Shown: positions 11,303 through 21,294 of the stretch, piece after piece
Position numbering within the stretch: the first letter of the stretch is position 1
Layout of the letters: every line of letters starts with the position of its first letter
Source: Teratosphaeria epicoccoides
Taxonomy: Eukaryota > Ascomycota > Dothideomycetes > Mycosphaerellales > Teratosphaeriaceae
Length of the DNA: 64,000 nucleotides
Assembly (NCBI GenBank): GCA_021401465.1
Contig: JADDMT010000108.1
Span: 34,181-98,180, forward strand
Direction: 5' to 3'
Notes under the pieces: generated by a model
What the model was told of the DNA's origin: nothing
The model's database searches: none
What the model saw: the letters and a program-made list of their open reading frames with translations, nothing else
Position numbers and translations under genes: made by a program

Positions 11303-11704
11303 ATGTGGCGTAGATACTGCCCACAACGATGCCGGCCTGATCCGTCCACCCGGAGTCCATACTTGGATGATCTATCAAGGTCTGTGATGGATCGCTTGGC
11401 TGTCTGACAGAACGCTGTACACGAATCAAATGTTAACAGGCACGTCTAGTGCAGACAGACGCTTTTAACGTTGACAGGCACATCGAATTTTGTCAGAAGC
11501 GTCAAGAGCCTACCTAGGTACACATGGAACGTCTCTCTGACAGACACGTCAGATGATGGTGACAGCTCACAGCATTACCCGGACAAACAAGTCAGGATTG
11601 GCCAAGGAACGCTGTCGAAAGAGCACGAGTGATTGATTTTGATCGCATCACTCTACCAGTCTGTCAGTCAACCCACCATTAGCTTGACTAACCATCGACG
11701 CACC
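11303..11704. other. Intergenic
   Basis: This is the downstream side of QNS1. Loose recurrences of GACAG(A/G)CAC(A/G)TC are scattered over 11430-11560, too degenerate to call a repeat. Confidence 0.35.
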
Positions 11705-12863
11705 ATCCAGTCCTCGGACTTCACGTTCTTATCTTGCTCCACATCCTCATCTTCCACCTCCACGTCCTCATCTTCCGCGCCGTCCTCCTCACCACCTTCA
11801 GCATCTCCATAACTCTCGCTCTCTGCCCCTGCTTACCAGCCACAATGCGCTTACCTATGCCCTTTCTGGCCTTCGTCCTTTCCTCCGCCACACGTTCCAC
11901 CTCAGCCCGCGACACTTCCTCTCACCCGGCAATCTGCCCAGTCGCCTCCCACTCGTCTCTCACGGCCTAACAAGCTGTCATGACATCATCGATCTCGTCC
12001 TCCGTCGGCCGCATGGTCTGAACATCCGCTAGACTCTTCGCCTGACCACCGCGCCGTTTCAATGTGAACGTCGGATGAGTGAACTCATCAGGTGTGGTGA
12101 AGTGTTTCTCATCGATTTCAGCAACGTCGTACAGCCTATCATATTGATGGATCGTGACGTTCTTGAATTTCTTCGTGCTGAGCTCGAACAGGCGGACCAG
12201 GCAGATAGTCCCTTTGAGGCCGATTCCGTTCGGGTCAGCCATCGAGGCAGCAAGCGACAACCTCATAGCCGTGGTCCGGAAGCTGTCATCTTTCATGGCA
12301 GGCCCAGTGCCTTCACGACGCTCCGTGTTCTTGGCCCAGTCGCCAGGAAGCGGACCTGGGATACAAGACCGTCTCGCCCGTATTCTCATTGTAATTGTTG
12401 CCCTTTATGAGGCAAACGGCAAGCGCTCCGGATTTCTTGCCACCGCCGATGGCTGCCTCCAATCCGCTGTTAGCGCCTTCCATGATCATGAGCCGGCGCT
12501 TATGGAAGCATTGCCCAAGCGCGATGCCATTGTCTCCGTGCGTCTGATACCGGAGATTTGGCAGCTTAGGGTTTCTGACAGGTCGGCCATTGCGGATGGC
12601 CGTGCCGTGCACAAGCTTGTCTTTGCCGAAAACTGGGTGTTCGGCTGGTGGACGCCACGTGGCGGCACCGGCCTGTCTACCTTTGGCGTTTCCTCGCCGG
12701 TCGATGCGTTTTGCAGCTGCTGTTAATCCTGCGGCTGCTGTTGATTCTGCGGTCCCGATGTTGGTCCCGGCGGTCTGGACTTCGAGATGTAACACGAATA
12801 AGAGCCAATGATGCCTGACGGTGGCGTTGGGACGCCTGACGGAGTGTTCTGATTACCAGCCAT
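11705..12863 (-). pseudogene. SRA-YDG domain protein, broken in several places
   Basis: An ATG at 12863 opens MAGNQNTPSGVPTPPSG and a Gln-rich stretch that meets an in-frame TAA near 12724. In another frame, from about 12715, the conserved region begins: GRQAGAATWRPPAEHPVFGK, then GTAIRNGRPVRNPKLPN and HGDNGIALGQ. It continues to NNYNENTGETVLY (about 12370), where the frame shifts at a CCC run. It resumes with PLPGDWAKN, DDSFRTTAMRL, then IHQYDRLYDV and FTLKRRGGQ up to a TAG near 11968. Two further pieces follow in different frames, an EVERVAEERTKAR helix and an acidic tail (11800-11705). Together they match the fungal SRA-YDG architecture, a fold that in relatives binds methylated or hemimethylated DNA. 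At least four disruptions are seen, so a pseudogene is more likely than one sequencing error. Confidence 0.65.
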
Positions 12864-13214
12864 TTCAAAGTCTGATGCTTGTGGTAAGTGCTTACAAGAC
12901 CGTGTCGGCAGGGTGTGTGATATATGCTGATGCAACAATGCATGACCGAGCTTGCTCCAGGTTAGTGCCCGCACAATGGAAAGAAACGACAGAATCCAGG
13001 TAAATGACGCAGAGAGGTGCAGGCTTCACCACATTGTCAGCCGAACGCAATCCCGACAAGGCCGTGGTTCCGTCGGCGAGGATTGAGACGCGTTGCACAC
13101 ACGGACATGCTGCCCAGGATGATCAAGAACCAGCTGTGTCTTCAGCGAGTGGCCGGTTGCAACGTCCATTCGGGTCGTGGTCAATCTCACGTCGTGGTAG
13201 TTACCCACCATAAT
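12864..13214. other. Intergenic
   Basis: A short stretch between the SRA-YDG remnant and the 3' end of the kinase gene. Nothing recognised. Confidence 0.4.
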
Positions 13215-14417
13215 CTACTTCATGGCCCCAAAATCAATCATCCTCGCCACTCTATCGCCTCGCCCTTCCCCGTTCTGCGCTCCGCCAGTTGCATTTCTCG
13301 GCAGTTCGCCACCCTTTTGCGACAGATCCTGGCCCACAACGGCCGCGCCTCCACCACGCCTCGGCAGATCCTCCAGCCTGCTGGGTCTAGGCTCTGCAGT
13401 CCAATATGGATGCTTCAGCACACCCTCTGCCGTCAATCGCTGCCTCGGATCCAGTGTGAGTAGTGCAATGAGGAGGTCTACGCCCGTCTCGCCAATCGTG
13501 CGGAATTGATTCAGCCAGTCAGACCTCGATCGTAGTGGCCTGATCTCGGGCGTGATGTAGCCTCTCAACTTTGAAACACCAGGCCAGTTGTCTTCGGTAG
13601 GCGTACCGACTTTCTCGCATATCAGCTTTACCATATTGATTTCTGATTCGGGTATAGCTCGGAATAGCACCTCTCGCAGAATGAGCTCCGCCATCACACA
13701 TCCACAACTCCAGATGTCGACAGCACCGCCATAATGCTGTGCTTGGAAGAAAAGTTCGGGAGGTCGATACCATGTCGTTATGGTGTTGTATGTCATTGGT
13801 GCCCAGGGCTCTGCCATCGCTCTTGCCAACCCGAAATCTGCCAGCTTGATGGCACCACTTGCTGCTATCAGCAGATTGTTGGGTTTGATGTCCCGATGCA
13901 AGACACCATTCGCATGACAGAACCACACCGCTCGACTCAATTGCAACATCCAGCTCTTGATGTCCGCCGCGCCATAGCTTATCCTTCCTGTATCTTGAAT
14001 CAACTTCAACAAGTCGCCTTGCGGTAAATGCTCAAGCACAAGATTCAGATTCTGGTTCTTGGTACTGAACACAGCATGCAGTCTTATGATATTGGGATGG
14101 GATAGCTCTTGCAGAAATCTTATTTCGCGCAAGGAGTCGTGAGAGATACCGAAGTCGCGAGCTTCCGGGCCAATCTTGATTTTCTTGAGAGCGAAGAGTT
14201 TACTTGGATCTGATACAAGGTGGGCAGAATAGACGTCAGCATATTGACCAGAGCCGAGCACGGCGCCTTTAACATATTTTCTGCGTTCTTGATGGTCAAG
14301 TTGTTCTGCGAGATCGGCGACGAGTGGTGTATCGTTGCTCTGGTTGGTGGGTTCAGGAGTGGTCTTCCGTCGTTTGGCGGGTGGTTCTGGAGGGACGTCG
14401 AGGGCGGGCGATTGCAT
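13215..14417 (-). CDS. KIN28: Cyclin-dependent kinase, CDK7/Kin28 type (TFIIH kinase)
   Basis: A single exon of 400 residues. The frame could extend 20 codons upstream into a CTC microsatellite that would encode poly-Leu. I chose the ATG at 14417 (MQSPALDVPPEPPAKRRK), which gives an ordinary N-terminus. Kinase motifs in order: glycine loop GSGQYADVY, catalytic lysine FALKKIKI, the C-helix SLREIRFLQEL, HRDIKPNN, DFGLA, and activation segment NTITTWYRPPE. Arg/Gly-rich sequence follows the kinase core. In fungi the CDK7 kinase acts with cyclin H in TFIIH, phosphorylating RNA polymerase II CTD Ser5. The assignment to Kin28 rather than another transcriptional CDK rests on overall resemblance and is moderately sure. 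It is divergent from mS41, with about 320 bp between the starts. Confidence 0.75.
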   Translation of the reverse strand: MQSPALDVPPEPPAKRRKTTPEPTNQSNDTPLVADLAEQLDHQERRKYVKGAVLGSGQYADVYSAHLVSDPSKLFALKKIKIGPEARDFGISHDSLREIRFLQELSHPNIIRLHAVFSTKNQNLNLVLEHLPQGDLLKLIQDTGRISYGAADIKSWMLQLSRAVWFCHANGVLHRDIKPNNLLIAASGAIKLADFGLARAMAEPWAPMTYNTITTWYRPPELFFQAQHYGGAVDIWSCGCVMAELILREVLFRAIPESEINMVKLICEKVGTPTEDNWPGVSKLRGYITPEIRPLRSRSDWLNQFRTIGETGVDLLIALLTLDPRQRLTAEGVLKHPYWTAEPRPSRLEDLPRRGGGAAVVGQDLSQKGGELPRNATGGAQNGEGRGDRVARMIDFGAMK

Positions 14418-14426
14418 TGTGATGAT

Positions 14427-14461
14427 GAGGAGGAGGAGGAGGAGGAGGAGGAGGAGGAGGA
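14427..14461 (+). repeat. (AGG)n microsatellite in the Kin28/mS41 divergent promoter
   Basis: An uninterrupted run of GAG/AGG triplets just upstream of the chosen kinase start. On the kinase strand it reads CTC/CCT and would be poly-Leu if translated; it more likely lies in the 5' leader. Confidence 0.9.
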
Positions 14462-14736
14462 TGGTGTTGAACGGCACTCAGTCTACGGCAGAGCTTCCCA
14501 CATATGCTGGTGAATCTGAGTCACCCCGTGGTTGTGCAGAGTCCAGGAAACATAAGCATTGGAGTGGTTGTTGGAGCTTGTTTAGCATGTGAAAGTGAAG
14601 CCATAACGGTATAGATTTGTGGGTTCATGTCATCCCGGTTGAGTACAAATCATCCCATGCGGTCCTCGGGAGTCTGCAAAGTCGTCAAAGCTCCAGTACC
14701 ATCACTCGGCACACAACCACCACACATTCTCCCATT

Positions 14737-15489
14737 ATGGCCCTCAAACGCCCGGTCCTCACCCTGCTTCAGCTCCCAGCCTCCGTCCGTACCCTCCACC
14801 GCCTCAATATGCCCGTCCTGCGCATCCCTAGACCCACCCCATTCGTCCCCGACGTACCAACCTTTCTCACGCTCATCGGACGCGGCCTCTCCGCTCAAGC
14901 CGCCAAGATCCCGTCCTGGGAGGCTCTATTCACTTTCTCCAGCGATCAGCTTAAAAACGCCGGCATTGAGCCTGCACGCACGCGAAGGTATCTACTCTGG
15001 TGGAGGGAGAGGTTCCGGAATGGCATCGTTGGCATTGGAGGCGATCTAAAGGAGGTCAAGGACGGAGTGGCTGAGCTGCGGATCGTGGAAGTGGAAAGTA
15101 AGGCGAAAATCGATGCGCACGCGACGTTGACGAAGAGTGCGGGCATGAGGAAGATTATTGTGAACACACCTCCCACCGTCGCACTACCCCCTGATCCTGC
15201 AAACCCGGCTCTTGAAACAGCGACAGAGACCGCCACATCGTTATCTCTGCTGCCGAGAGGACTGACCGCACGAACGGCGCCGAAGGTTCTAGGCGTGCAA
15301 ATCGTTCAGGGGAGCACAGTGAGTGGAAGAGGAGTGGAATATGTAAAAGGTCATCCTGGTGTCGCGAGACTGAAAGTGCAGGAGGGGCTATGGGAGGAGA
15401 AGAGAGGACATAAGGTCGATGGTGGTGAGAGGAGAAAGGCGGAAGTGCGATACAAGAGGGCTGCAGCACAAAAGAAGAATGCGCGGTAG
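14737..15489 (+). CDS. Mitochondrial small-subunit ribosomal protein mS41 (IGR motif, Fyv4-like)
   Basis: A single exon of 250 residues from the ATG at 14737; the frame extends upstream but without features. The N-terminus (MALKRPVLTLLQLPASVRTL) is basic, hydroxylated and non-acidic, as in a mitochondrial presequence. The IGR domain follows at about residues 30-95: PFVPDVPTFLTLIGRGL, then SWEALFTFSSDQLKNAGI and ARTRRYLLWWRERFRNG, all typical of mS41/Fyv4. The C-terminal half is basic, with a predicted helix at the end (RRKAEVRYKRAAAQKKN). The protein belongs to the mitochondrial ribosomal small subunit. It is longer than yeast Fyv4, as usual in filamentous fungi. Confidence 0.85.
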   Translation: MALKRPVLTLLQLPASVRTLHRLNMPVLRIPRPTPFVPDVPTFLTLIGRGLSAQAAKIPSWEALFTFSSDQLKNAGIEPARTRRYLLWWRERFRNGIVGIGGDLKEVKDGVAELRIVEVESKAKIDAHATLTKSAGMRKIIVNTPPTVALPPDPANPALETATETATSLSLLPRGLTARTAPKVLGVQIVQGSTVSGRGVEYVKGHPGVARLKVQEGLWEEKRGHKVDGGERRKAEVRYKRAAAQKKNAR

Positions 15490-16521
15490 AGATATCTTTC
15501 CCGAACACTGGGATGCGGGACAGTCTTGGTCAAGAGTCAGCACCAGTTCGTGGCTCGCTTGGGGATCGCAAAGCCTATTGCCTGGTGTCAACCGCCAGTC
15601 GCTTCGGACACTGTCAAACCTGTGTCTGAACTGGACTCCGTGGGCTTCCACGCGTACGAGGAACACTTGGCAACGCGGTCCAGGCAGAGGCCAAAAACTG
15701 CTGTGCCAATACAGATAGTCGCGCAGGCTGCTCAATGGACCCAGATCTCACGAGGAGGGTGTGGGTCTGACGGGACTTCAAGCCAGAACGGGCCTGCAGC
15801 CAATGCGAATTTAGGCAAGGCACCAGGGATGCGGACGGCAGGCCTTGAAATGGTGAAATTGGAAAGGTTGGAGACATTGTCGGTCGCCAGTCGTCGGTAA
15901 ACAAATTGGCCAAATCGCACTGGGCCGGAAACATTACATTCTAGCATGATCCAGCTTATCTTCCAGATCTCGCGGAATATCTGGTATCTACAGTGAATGA
16001 GCTCGGCAAGCACGAGTCCATCGACAATCTAAGGACAAGTGATCGATGTGATCAAGACCGCCATACGATGGAAGCATGTCTACGGACGTGTACTCCGGTC
16101 TCGAGATTTCCTCCCACGTAGACCATGTTCCATCTTTTTTCCCACCGTGCCTGCTCGCACTCGACTGTGAGGACTGTTCCACGAAGTGATGCGCCTAATG
16201 AACGTCGTGCTTGGCTGCAGCACGCATGTGAGTCTGTTGTGACACATATTCATGTTCAGCACGTGGTGCCAAGCGATAAAGTTTACTAGTACTGCTGTCA
16301 AGATCTGGACGGCGTCACCACATGTACACATGTCTCTGGCGTCCTGCGTCTGTATTGCAGTTATGACAGAGCCGCCAAGTCGGTTCTGCTGGCTATAGCG
16401 GGGCTGTGTAGAGAATGCGGGAACGAACGTCTCGTGAACATACAAAGCCGACCACTATCTACAGACCCACTGTGACAATGCCTCGTGAACGCCTTCTGTC
16501 GCCCGGTGACTGTTTCATTCC
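15490..16521. other. Intergenic between convergent genes
   Basis: About 1 kb between the 3' ends of mS41 and SDHB. A 124-codon plus-strand frame at 15526-15900 overlaps minus-strand frames and shows no recognisable features. Confidence 0.4.
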
Positions 16522-17475
16522 TCATGTGAAAGCCATGCTCTTCTTGATCTCAGCAATCGCCAACGCCGGGTTTAAGCCCTTGGGGCATGTCCTGCTGCAG
16601 TTCAAGATTGTGTGACATCTGTACAGCGACATGCTGTTGTTCAATGCGTCCTTCCTTTGTGCAGTCTTCTCGTCACGGCTATCCGCAATCCACCTGTAAC
16701 TCTGCAGCAAAACAGCCGGGCCGAGGTACTCCTCGCTGTTCCACCAGTACGACGGGCAGGATGTCGAGCAGCAGGCGCATAGGATACACTCATACAGACC
16801 GTCGAGCTTGCGACGATCTTCCTTCGATTGGCGGTACTCGCGACCGTCCTCGGGAGGTGCGTCGCGCTGCAGGTAGGGCTTGATGGACTTGTACTGCTTG
16901 TAGAACTGCGTCATGTCAGGCACGAGATCCTTGACGACGTAAGTGTGTGGGAGTGGATAGATGCGGGACTCTTTGGCGGTATCGGTTGGGATGCGGCCTA
17001 GTGTTACTAGTCAATACGATGTGTCTTGAGGACATGAGCAATGCAACATACAAAGACACGCCAGTGTGTTGACACCGTCAATGTTCATGGCACAACTGCC
17101 ACAGATTCCCTCTCGACAACTCCTCCTGAAGGTCAAAGTCGGGTCGACCTCATTCTTGATCCTGATCAATGCGTCCAACATCATAGGACCAGTCTTGTTC
17201 AGATCCAGTGTGTAGCTCTGCATCTTAGGCTTTTGACTTGGCTGGTCGGGATCCCATCGGTAGATGTGGAAGGTCTTGATCTTGCTGTCCGGCTCGCGTG
17301 CTGGGTCTTTGATGGTACCGGTCTTGCTCTCTGGCGTCGGAGGGGTGGACCGCGAAGTCATCTCTGAGACAGTCGAGAGTGGCTCGCCCTTGGTATGTTC
17401 GATGGTGGTGGCCATGGTGCGGCGGAACAGGTGTGGCGCGAGCGCCATACGGCGGGTTGCGAGTCTCAACGCCAT
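16522..17475 (-). CDS. SDHB: Succinate dehydrogenase iron-sulfur subunit, mitochondrial
   Basis: Exon 1 (17475-17052) and exon 2 (16997-16522) are joined over a 54-nt intron (GTATGT donor, CACTAG acceptor, phase 1), giving 299 residues. The N-terminus MALRLATRRMALAPHLFRR is a typical mitochondrial presequence. The plant-type ferredoxin domain carries SCREGICGSCAMNIDG and LAC for the 2Fe-2S cluster. The C-terminal domain carries CILCACCSTSCPSYWW and CHTILNCSRTCPKGLNP for the 4Fe-4S and 3Fe-4S clusters. The subunit passes electrons from SDHA to ubiquinone in complex II. The His in CHTILNC and the Pro in SCPSYW, both near the quinone site, are the conserved residues. The gene is divergent from the HAD gene, with a 23-bp tandem repeat between them. 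Confidence 0.97.
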
Positions 17476-17731
17476 GAGTGTGATGGATTTGAAGATTGGG
17501 TGGAGTGGAGATTGAAGGGGAAAGGGCTGTGTCTGTGTAGAGGTGGAAGGCGGCAAGGGTAGAATGTGAGAATGTATGGCCTCATAGAGACCACGCTGAC
17601 AAGAGTCAAAGGAGCCTCGATGATTGGCGGGAATAGCGAACCTCCGCCTTTGTCCGCACCTCGGTTGCAAGGTCGGAGGGACTATCTCATTTCGACCGTT
17701 TGTTTGTGTTTGCGCTTGTCGCCATCAGGGA

Positions 17732-17869
17732 TATATTCCATGATCAAACTGTCATATATTCCATGATCAAACTGTCATATATTCCATGATCAAACTGTCA
17801 TATATTCCATGATCAAACTGTCATATATTCCATGATCAAACTGTCATACGTTCCATGATCAAACTGTAC
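17732..17869. repeat. Six tandem copies of a 23-bp unit
   Basis: The unit is 23 bp and contains the palindrome TGATCA (core TTCCATGATCAAACTGT). Copies start at 17732, 17755, 17778, 17801, 17824 and 17847. The first five are identical and the last differs at a few bases at its ends. It lies in the divergent promoter region, about 260 bp upstream of the SDHB start and 470 bp upstream of the HAD start. Confidence 0.98.
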
Positions 17870-18337
17870 AACATATTCGTGCTCGGCTCGCTCCCGCTTG
17901 GGATACGGCACAGTGACTCCGTTGTCATAGGTCCAGTCGCGAAATTCTCCTCTTGTGAGTCAGAAGTCCATCGTCATCAACACATCTTCTCCCTCCTCGA
18001 GACACCTCAATCCTTCGCCTGCAATCAAGATACTTCTTGTCCCATTGAACCAAGGAACTGCCCGCACCCCGTCGGCCTCCTCGTAAGCTCTTTCCTCCAG
18101 TCTGTGTGTTGTTCATCAAGGTAGCCGCATGTCTTGGGCAGGAATCTTCCTTCTCTCCTCATGGTAGCCGCCCGGTTGCACTGATCTTCAGCTTTCGGCA
18201 CCTTGTCGCACACATGGTACAGCACGACATTGATAAAAAGCATTCTCAAAGGCCGCATCCCGTATCAGGTCCCGCCGTAGTACCGTCAGCCTGCGTGGTT
18301 CCCCTGGAGCTTCGGCCGGATTAATAGGCATCACAAC

Positions 18338-19261
18338 ATGCGGCAAATCAAATTGGACGACCCCGTACACCTCATCCTGGACTGGGACGGGACGCTCACA
18401 ACCAAAGATACTCTTTCGGTCCTAGCAGAGCTCCCAAAAGCACGCGATGCACGTCTCCAGTTGGCCCTGCAGACCATGGAGCCAGCCGTCCGGAACGCAA
18501 AGTGGCAAGACATAGTCGATGGTTACAAGCACGACTATGCCCGTGTCTACTTGCCAAGAGCTGGTGGATCGCTGGCACTGGCTCAATGGCTCGATAGCCT
18601 GAAGCCGATCGAGTACGCGAGTGCCAAACGAGCTTCGGACTGTCAATTCTTCAAGGGCGTGACGACTGAGGATATCGTCACGACGGTGACCAGAGCTCTC
18701 GAGTCAGGAAAATTGGCGCTCAGGAAAGGATGGGAGGATCTGCTGAGCTTGGGGCTCAGACCAGCATGTCACGTCACGATCGTCAGTGTGAACTGGTCTG
18801 AAACTTTCATCCGCTGGTCACTCTTCATCGCCGCCTCCAGACTTCCAGGCAGTCGATTCGATAAGGACAGTCTTCAAGCTTATATCAACAACATGCAAAT
18901 ATACGCCAACGACATTCACGGGCTCAGCTCGCCGCTCGGATCATCAGGTCGTCTGCTGGGCAATGTCCGAACAGCTCGTGAGAAGCTGGACTGCATGGAA
19001 AGGGCCAAGGCCGCCATCGCGGACTCGAAGACCGTTCCCAGGCTTAATGTCGTGTACGTGGGAGATTCAGCCACTGACTTCTTGTGCCTGATGGCTTCGC
19101 CTAGTCAAGGGGTTTGGCTGGCTGATCCCGAGGATGAGGATGTGATGAGCTTGAAGGAACGGACTTTTGCGCCGTGTAAGGCTGCGGAGCTGCCACTTTG
19201 GGTCGCGAGGGATCTGCGAGCAGTTCTTCAGGTGATCCGGGACATTTGTTGGGACCGTTGA
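18338..19261 (+). CDS. HAD-superfamily phosphatase
   Basis: A single exon of 307 residues. Motif I is ILDWDGTLTT near residue 13, with the nucleophile and acid/base Asp. Motif II is the VTIVSVNWSETF strand with Ser in place of the usual Ser/Thr. Motif IV is VVYVGDSATDFLCL near residue 240, which binds Mg2+. A helical cap lies between motifs I and II, as in phosphoserine-phosphatase-like HAD proteins. There is no signal peptide or membrane segment, so the protein is probably cytosolic. The substrate cannot be told from sequence; phosphoserine phosphatase-like and thiamine-related HAD branches are both possible. The start is the first ATG and leaves only about 12 residues before motif I, normal for the family. 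Confidence 0.85.
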   Translation: MRQIKLDDPVHLILDWDGTLTTKDTLSVLAELPKARDARLQLALQTMEPAVRNAKWQDIVDGYKHDYARVYLPRAGGSLALAQWLDSLKPIEYASAKRASDCQFFKGVTTEDIVTTVTRALESGKLALRKGWEDLLSLGLRPACHVTIVSVNWSETFIRWSLFIAASRLPGSRFDKDSLQAYINNMQIYANDIHGLSSPLGSSGRLLGNVRTAREKLDCMERAKAAIADSKTVPRLNVVYVGDSATDFLCLMASPSQGVWLADPEDEDVMSLKERTFAPCKAAELPLWVARDLRAVLQVIRDICWDR

Positions 19262-19441
19262 AGCATTGAGACAAGTGGAGTCATTAGACTCACTCAAAAA
19301 GTATCTACGAAGGATACCAACACTCACATATTCTCAACTCGAGTGCTGCAAGCCGCCGCCGACACAATGTCTGGCTCAAGCAGCACGTTTTCTGGCAGCA
19401 TTGATGGCCCGAGCCCTGTCTTCACTATGAATTGTACGCCC

Positions 19442-20751
19442 TCAGTGCTCCGACACGAAGATTCCCGCCATCCCCATGCCTGTGCCAACACACATCGAGG
19501 TGACAGCTACGCGCTTATTATGCCGCCGCAATTCCGACAAAGCCGTCACTACCTGTCTGACGCCTGTGCAGCCCAGAGGATGACCAAGAGCAATAGCTCC
19601 GCCTCTTGGATTGACTTGCTCTCGCTCCAAGCCCAGTTGGTCGACGCAGTAAACGGCCTGGAGCCATCATCAGCTCCCTACATTCACACTGACGCGGGGA
19701 GAAGTCTTACCATTGATGCGAACGCCTCGTTGATCTCGAACATGTCAACATCTTTCTTGTCCAAACCGTACTTCTCCAGGATTTTCGGGATCGCATAACT
19801 CGGCCCAATGCCCATTATCCTAGGCGCCAGTCCGACGACTGTGGAACCGACAAACTTGCCCAAAATAGGCTGCCCGAGCGCCTCGGCCTGCTTTCGCCTC
19901 ATCAGCACGACTGCTGCAGCTCCATCCGTGACTTGGCTCGCATTGCCACCCGTGGTATGGCTCGGCGACCACTGCGGGAAAGCTTTGCGGATCTTACTCA
20001 GAGATTCAGCAGTAGTGCCATAGCGAACGCCATCATCTCGATCGACGACTTTCTGAACAGACCCTCCAGTCTTTGGATCCTTCCATATCGTGGTGATCGG
20101 TACCATCTCATCAGCAGACCAGCCTGCCTTCTGCGCCTTCTCGGCGAACTGATACGACTGCGCAGCATAAGCATCCATCGCCTCCCTGCTCACACCAAAG
20201 TCCCCCGCCACGTTTTCCGACGTCTGACCCATCGGCTGCATATTCTGAACCGCAACCGGGTGCTTCATGATCTTCTCACTCATTGGCGGTGCCCCTCTGT
20301 CGATACAAGTAGACATGCTCTCCGCGCCTATAGCAATACCAACATCTATACTGCCCATAGCAATCTGATGTGCGATGTTCTGGATCGCAAGCAGCCCAGA
20401 AGAGCAGAAGCGATTGCATACTGACGTTGCTGCTGTCTCAGGAAATCCAGCGGCAAGGACTGCGGAGCGAACTATATATCCAGAATCTGGAGCAAGGACG
20501 TTGCCGAGGCAGACGTCTTCAACCAGAGCTGGATCGAAGGCTGATTGTTCCCGTACGGCGGTCAGGAGTGAGATGAGCAGGTCGTCTAGAGGGGTGTCTT
20601 TGAGTCCACCTTTGAAGGCTTTGGTGAGAGGTGTCCGGATGGCAAAGGTGATGACTACATCGTCAGGCTTCTTCTCCAGCAGTCGTGCCTTTGGGCTGGA
20701 TTGCGGGCCCAGTTGGTTCTTGAACGACTCCAGCCGTGCTTTCGCGCTCAT
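19442..20751 (-). CDS. POT1: Peroxisomal 3-ketoacyl-CoA thiolase
   Basis: Exon 1 (20751-19711) and exon 2 (19657-19442) are joined over a 53-nt intron (GTAAGA donor, CTCCAG acceptor, phase 0), giving 418 residues. The N-terminus MSAKARLESFKNQL contains RLESFKNQL, a good PTS2 peroxisomal signal, which supports the ATG at 20751 over upstream alternatives. Thiolase motifs: VCNRFCSSGL with the acyl-accepting Cys, GGNASQVTDGAAAV, NEAFA, GGAIALGHPLGCTG with the catalytic His, and CVGTGMGMAGIF with the second Cys. It performs the last, thiolytic step of fatty-acid beta-oxidation, releasing acetyl-CoA. A cytosolic acetoacetyl-CoA thiolase is less likely given the PTS2. Confidence 0.93.
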
Positions 20752-21294
20752 GTTGGATATTTCGGTCAAAAGAGTCCTGTCCGTGGAAGTACTGTAGCCT
20801 TGGGACGCGGAAAACTTCTGACCACCCTTCGTGTCTCTTCTTGAAGATGATTGTGGACGGTGCGTCTCAATAATGCCATTGTCGTCCAAAGTCAAGTGAT
20901 TAACCGAGATGCAGGGATGCGGTTACCCGGGATTGCGGCTTGAGTCGGTTCAGACTGCGGCAGTTGCAATGCCAAGGATCTGTTCTTCGTCACATGTACC
21001 CAGCAATGGCAGCATTGAATCAGACGCACAACACTGATTGCTGTTGCACTCTATTACAGTCCAGGTCGTGCCTTATAGATATGTACACCAGATCTCGTAT
21101 AGCACATATCGCAAGCCCAAGTTGCAACGACATCTTCGTTGCTCTGCCACCCAATCTAGGTGCACGCGTATCGCTCAATCGCTCCGTCAAAACGCTACTT
21201 CAGCGAACCAAACCCCCATGCCGGAAAAGTCAGAGACACACGCCATAACGCATGCCAAAGCCCTCAAACCTCACCAAGGCCACGAACCCCACTC
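20752..21294. other. Intergenic
   Basis: Promoter side of the thiolase gene and downstream side of the RhoGAP gene. No gene supported. Confidence 0.4.

Noticed and set aside
11430..11560. Recurring GACAGRCACRTC-like words
   Set aside because: Too short and degenerate to support a repeat or a binding-site array.
15526..15900. 124-codon plus frame after mS41
   Set aside because: No recognisable features and competing frames on the other strand.
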